Positions 42,641-45,936 of a stretch of 45,936 nucleotides of DNA are shown here, one piece after another (the stretch's first letter is position 1; each line of letters starts with the position of its first letter). The translations under genes were made by a program, and so were the position numbers. The notes beneath the pieces were generated by a model that made no database searches, was not told the DNA's origin, and saw nothing but the letters and a program-made list of their open reading frames with translations. Origin of the DNA: Myxococcota bacterium (GTDB taxonomy: Bacteria; Myxococcota_A; UBA9160; UBA4427); the NCBI GenBank assembly GCA_029941885.1, contig JAPYTP010000003.1, positions 47,653 through 93,588 on the forward strand, written 5' to 3'.

Positions 42641-42677
42641 CGGGACATCGAGAGGGCGTTCACGGGGGCGGTACGAG

Positions 42678-43361
42678 ATGATGGATCGAGAGGAATCGGG
42701 AGTCGGCCGGCTCGCGGCGGTGGCCTGCCTGATGGTTCTGGTTCTCTCCGGGGCCTGGCCGGCGAAGGCCCAGACGCTCTCTGTCGAGGAGACCGAGACA
42801 CTCGTCCGGAGCGTCTACTACGAGGGGATGCCGGAGGAGCAGGCCGCACGGATCGGCCCCGCCGGTTGTGCCCGCCTCGTCGAGATGCTGGCGACTTCCG
42901 AGGAGAGCCGGAGTCACGGACAGATCCTGGTGGCAATCGGAATCTGTGGTCCGCCCGGCGGCTTCGAAGCGATCCGCGACTGGGCGGACATGCCCCGCGT
43001 GGGGGAGATCGATCGCGCGACCTTCAGGGCGTGGCAGGCTCTGCCCTACGCGCTCGGGCACCTCGCCCGGCGGGATCGGCGCGCTCTCGCGAGACTCGAG
43101 ACTCGATTGAACGACGCCGAGGCGCCCAGCTGGACCTTTCGCCATCATCGGGGCGCACGGCTGGTCGCACAGTCCCGACGCTCGGCCGCGACCGGGCTGG
43201 CCCTCACGGGATTATCCGCCGCGCGCGAGGCGCTTGATCGGGCCGAGGCGCGAGTGACGGAGCGGGGCTTCCGTGCACACCTCGAGGACGCCCGCCGGCT
43301 GCACCGCCAATCCGCTCGCGCCCACGGCGTACGGGGTGGAGTCGTGGGCCCGCGGCCGTGA
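42678..43361 (+). CDS. Secreted helical-repeat-like protein of unknown function
   Basis: Encodes 227 residues. Residues about 10-32 form a signal peptide (LAAVACLMVLVLSGAWPAKAQ). The rest is helical and Arg/Ala-rich with regularly spaced Leu (CARLVEMLATSEESRSHGQILVAIGICGPPGGFEAI, RAWQALPYALGHLARRD), resembling irregular HEAT repeats. No family recognised and no catalytic motif seen. Its stop overlaps the GTG of the PEP-CTERM gene as GTGA, so the two are co-translated and may act together outside the inner membrane. Confidence 0.65.
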   Translation: MMDREESGVGRLAAVACLMVLVLSGAWPAKAQTLSVEETETLVRSVYYEGMPEEQAARIGPAGCARLVEMLATSEESRSHGQILVAIGICGPPGGFEAIRDWADMPRVGEIDRATFRAWQALPYALGHLARRDRRALARLETRLNDAEAPSWTFRHHRGARLVAQSRRSAATGLALTGLSAAREALDRAEARVTERGFRAHLEDARRLHRQSARAHGVRGGVVGPRP

Positions 43362-45043
43362 GAACAGCTCTTCCGATGTCGCGCCCTTTCGTGTCGGCCG
43401 CATTCGTGGGCCTGGTCGTACTCGTTTTCGGCGCCTCCTCGGCGTCGGCCGTGCCGGAAGTCGATCTACACGAACTGACCTGGTCCGTGCATGTCGATCT
43501 GATCGATCCCGGTGCGGGAGAGGATCTGGCCTATTGGCAGGGCGTCCTCGACGATCTGATGGTGACCTCGAATCGACTGCTCGAGGGCGGGCAGGGCCCG
43601 CTCGATCAGCCGTGCTGTACGCGGCTGGCGAATTCGATTCCGCTCGCGACGTTCGGGACGACGGGAGATGGGCTCGATGTGATCGACACGCTGGCGGAGC
43701 AGAACGCGATCGCCGCCCTGGCCAGCGGCTCGAGTGCCTTTCTCGTCGACAGCTTGACCTATTGCGGTGGTGCTGCGCCGGGGGCGGTCGGCTGTGCGCT
43801 TCTACCGGCGTGCACCGGCAACCCCAACGATGATCCGAGTCTCTGGATGCTCGTGACCGTAGACGCCTTCGACGATGGAACCCTGGCTTCGGTCATCGCC
43901 CACGAGCGAGGCCACAATTCGTGTCTGCCCCACATGAACGGCGCGCCTTGTCAGCTCATGCTGGGGGTGATCCTGACCCCTGGATCGGGGGCGTGTCTGA
44001 ATGCCGCGGAATGCGCCAACTACCAGGCCGGGCGCACCGAGCTCGCCAGTGGCAACGATTGTTCCTGTCACGACGACTTCTCGGGAATTCTCGTCGATGG
44101 GTCCCAATGCAATGAGGTGGCGGGTGGCGTCTGCTCGGGTGGGATCTGCGGGGAGTACTCGGGGGACGCCAGTGTTCACCTGCTTTCCGCCGCGGATCCC
44201 GGTGACCTCGGCGGCCCACCGGAGGATGCGATCCGGGTCTCGGGGCTCGCCGGCGACTGGACGAATCTTGGACAGATCTCGCCGACCTCCGATGATGTCC
44301 GTGCGATGGCCTACGCACGCGATTCGGGAATCCTCTACGCGATCGTGCCGACCGTCGGCGACGATTCGGTCGTGACCCTCGATCCGTCGACCGGCGCCCT
44401 CATCGCTTGGATCGGCACGATCGCAAACGGCGCGGAGGAGATCGTCTCGATGGCGTACGATCCGGGCGACACCTCTGCACCGACGGACGATCGTTTGATC
44501 GTGCTCGAAGTCGACGGTGATTTCGGGCAGTTCCGCTCGATCGATCCGGCCTCGCCTTCCGTCGCCACCCTGCTCGGCGCGTTGAATTTCGGTCCGGCCG
44601 TCCACTTTGCTGGGATGGCGTACGACAGCCTCCAGGACCGACTCTTCCTGGCTTCCCATTTCAATCCGACCGGTTTCTTCGAGGTCGACCTGGCGGCCTG
44701 CACGCTCTCCCATTGCCCGACGAGCGCACTCGACGGCTGGACCGCTCGAGCCTGGGAGAACGCGAGCCTCAGCTTCTCACCCGATACCGGCATGCTCTAC
44801 CTGATCGGGAATCTGACGTACAACCCGGGCGCCGTCACGACGACGTTCTACGCCGTCGTCGATCCGACCACGGGTGTGAGCAGCGATGCCGTCAGCCTCG
44901 ACGTCTTCACACCGGCTGCACTCGCTGCCGTCCCCGAACCCGCTCTCGTCAGCGGGATCGCAGCCGGCCTCGTCGCCCTGGGGCTGGCGGGACGCAGACG
45001 TCGCCGAACGCGTGCGAGCGCCGATGTCTGCGGGACCGCCTAA
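43358..45043 (+). CDS. PEP-CTERM-type secreted protein with metzincin-like zinc motif
   Basis: Encodes 561 residues from GTG 43358; ATG 43376 is an alternative start. A signal peptide ends near SASA. HERGHNSCLPH fits the HExxHxxxxxH zinc motif with the third His spaced as in metzincins, but the usual Gly is Cys. Many Cys (about 20) suggest disulfides. The middle (residues about 280-520) has repeated propeller-like strands (AMAYARDSGILYAIVPTVG, GMAYDSLQDRLFLA). The C-terminus VPEPALVSGIAAGLVALGLAGRRRRR is a PEP-CTERM sorting tail (VPEP, helix, basic end), processed by exosortase in bacteria that have one; no exosortase is in this window. Confidence 0.82.
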   Translation: MRTALPMSRPFVSAAFVGLVVLVFGASSASAVPEVDLHELTWSVHVDLIDPGAGEDLAYWQGVLDDLMVTSNRLLEGGQGPLDQPCCTRLANSIPLATFGTTGDGLDVIDTLAEQNAIAALASGSSAFLVDSLTYCGGAAPGAVGCALLPACTGNPNDDPSLWMLVTVDAFDDGTLASVIAHERGHNSCLPHMNGAPCQLMLGVILTPGSGACLNAAECANYQAGRTELASGNDCSCHDDFSGILVDGSQCNEVAGGVCSGGICGEYSGDASVHLLSAADPGDLGGPPEDAIRVSGLAGDWTNLGQISPTSDDVRAMAYARDSGILYAIVPTVGDDSVVTLDPSTGALIAWIGTIANGAEEIVSMAYDPGDTSAPTDDRLIVLEVDGDFGQFRSIDPASPSVATLLGALNFGPAVHFAGMAYDSLQDRLFLASHFNPTGFFEVDLAACTLSHCPTSALDGWTARAWENASLSFSPDTGMLYLIGNLTYNPGAVTTTFYAVVDPTTGVSSDAVSLDVFTPAALAAVPEPALVSGIAAGLVALGLAGRRRRRTRASADVCGTA

Positions 45044-45291
45044 CCCGCAGGTCGACCCACGCGGGCGACCTCGGCCGGTCGATCGGGCGCATGAAGCGAC
45101 GCTCGAGGCGTTCCCTCCGCCGAGGCCGACGGGCGCTCGCCCCCGCCCTGCGGCGCGATCCGGTCCAACCACCGGAGTGATCCCAGGAGAACGAGGATCA
45201 TGACGGCGAGCGCGGCACCCGCGGCCGCGTTCCACACGAGGCGCTCGATAAAGAGCGCGGTTCGGTTGTTCGTCTTGATTCGTCGCTGCAT
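45040..45291 (-). CDS. Small single-pass membrane protein, unknown
   Basis: Encodes 83 residues. ATG 45291 follows GAGGAGA at about eight bases. It starts MQRRIKTNNRTALFIERLVW, with one hydrophobic helix (AAAGAALAVMILVLLGSL) and a Pro/Ala/Arg-rich tail. Four bases overlap the end of the convergent PEP-CTERM gene. No family recognised. Confidence 0.5.
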   Translation of the reverse strand: MQRRIKTNNRTALFIERLVWNAAAGAALAVMILVLLGSLRWLDRIAPQGGGERPSASAEGTPRASLHAPDRPAEVARVGRPAG

Positions 45292-45477
45292 TTTCCGGTC
45301 TCCTCGGAAGGTCTCGCCTCGGGATTCGAAAGGGCCTTCCCTCCGCCCCCTCGTCGATTCGCTGTTGGACTCGATCTCACCGGGCCCGAGGCCCGTTCCT
45401 GCTCCCCGCGCCCTCGTTCCTATTTCACGCTCTCCCGCCCGAAGTCGAGCTCTCTCCCGATCTCGGGCCCCAGAAAG

Positions 45478-45515
45478 CGAGAACCCCTCCGGCCGGTGGG
45501 CGGGAGGGGTTCTCG
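45478..45515. terminator. Strong hairpin, probable terminator
   Basis: CGAGAACCCCTCC (45478-45490) pairs perfectly over 13 bases with GGAGGGGTTCTCG (45503-45515), loop 12 bases. Minus-strand reading is followed by CTTTCTGG, plus-strand by TCGTCTCGG; neither has a long T run. Best explained as the terminator of the minus-strand ORF at 45562-45894. Confidence 0.6.
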
Positions 45516-45561
45516 TCGTCTCGGGCTCCGCTTTCGGGAGCATTTCGAGGTGGCTTGCTGA

Positions 45562-45894
45562 CTAATGCCCAATCCCCTCGATCCGGCGGCGGAGTTTCCC
45601 TCCCATGTCTTCGCGGACGGTCGTCTTGCTGGTCGAGCAGTGGGCGTGTCGGCTCGGCTGCTTCGCAAAACGTTTCTTGTCCCGATTCGAGACGTCCCGA
45701 TTCGAGACGTCCCGATTCGAGACGTCCCGATTCGAGAAAGGCGGCCGGCTCATCGATCCATTCGACCGACAATCGGGGCCACTCTGGCCCTCGATGACCC
45801 CCATCCCCACCCCCGCCCACAGGCCGGCCGATCGGGTCCGGACCAGCGCGACGATCTCGGTCGTCTCGGGCTTGATGTGGGTCAGGCTGTGCAT
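45562..45894 (-). CDS. Doubtful ORF with pentapeptide repeat
   Basis: An open frame of 110 codons begins MHSLTHIKPETTEIVALVRTRS, then GLWAGVGMGVIEGQ and four NRDVS/NRDK repeats from a 15-base tandem repeat. There is no good ribosome binding site and no family is recognised. A strong hairpin 50 bases downstream on the same strand supports a transcript here. Could be a genuine short protein or a non-coding transcript. Confidence 0.35.
   Translation of the reverse strand: MHSLTHIKPETTEIVALVRTRSAGLWAGVGMGVIEGQSGPDCRSNGSMSRPPFSNRDVSNRDVSNRDVSNRDKKRFAKQPSRHAHCSTSKTTVREDMGGKLRRRIEGIGH
45681..45736. repeat. 15-base tandem repeat, 3.7 copies
   Basis: The unit CCCGATTCGAGACGT is present three times exactly, with a fourth partial copy. 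On the minus strand it encodes SNRDV repeats in frame. Units are identical, suggesting recent expansion. Confidence 0.9.
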
Positions 45895-45936
45895 GGGATG
45901 GAAAACTCCGAAATTTGTTTCGCGGGTTGTATCGGC

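Noticed and set aside
45681-45736. Short direct repeats considered as a CRISPR array
   Set aside because: Unit is 15 bases, directly abutting, with no spacers.

Overview
The window is GC-rich DNA from a Gram-negative bacterium. Supporting signs are a complete Na+-translocating NADH:quinone oxidoreductase (NQR), an outer-membrane beta-barrel protein, periplasmic flavoproteins, a PEP-CTERM-type secreted protein and many acyl-CoA enzymes. This mix suggests a proteobacterium-like, Myxococcota-like or Binatota-like aerobe. The lineage cannot be fixed without rRNA or marker genes, and none are present. No rRNA, tRNA, CRISPR array or insertion sequence was recognised.

Left part (1-15.3 kb), extracytosolic flavin chemistry. 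A partial membrane protein (minus strand) leaves the left edge. Divergent from it, two Fur-box-like palindromes precede a plus-strand operon: porin, FMN-binding protein, four-helix membrane protein and a lipoprotein-type ApbE. Converging on it from the right is a long minus-strand block: nqrA-B-C-D-E-F, a second ApbE, an undecaprenol/diacylglycerol kinase, a MAPEG protein, a GFA-family protein, a DUF488 gene broken by one amber codon, and the 59-residue NQR maturation factor nqrM. The window therefore holds one housekeeping flavinylated ion pump and one apparently iron-regulated flavinylation module, each with its own FMN transferase. A CBS-domain protein follows.

Middle part (15.7-22.3 kb), an igr-like steroid side-chain operon on the minus strand: chsE2 (FadE29-like), chsH2 (MaoC-DUF35), chsE1 (FadE28-like), chsH1 (MaoC) and ltp2 (aldolase). 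These are the five activities that remove the last propionyl-CoA unit of the cholesterol side chain in Mycobacterium. The promoter region carries a sequence fitting the KstR operator consensus. A divergent cupin regulator with a hexanucleotide repeat lies beside it.

Central right (22.3-33.9 kb) is mostly stand-alone genes: recQ, an OsmC protein, a GST-like protein, a phytanoyl-CoA-dioxygenase-like protein, an SDR with an overlapping MerR regulator, glpD, a PilZ-type protein, a COG2509 flavoprotein and an MFS transporter.

Right part (33.9-42.4 kb) is a second minus-strand acyl-CoA degradation operon: two acyl-CoA dehydrogenases, an alpha/beta-hydrolase-fold protein without its nucleophile, a thiolase-like protein with a DUF35 partner, a PHP protein, two MaoC-type proteins and a D-aminoacylase-like amidohydrolase. 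The last 3.3 kb hold a secreted protein of unknown function, a PEP-CTERM protein with a metzincin-like zinc motif, a small membrane protein, a strong hairpin and a doubtful repeat-bearing ORF.
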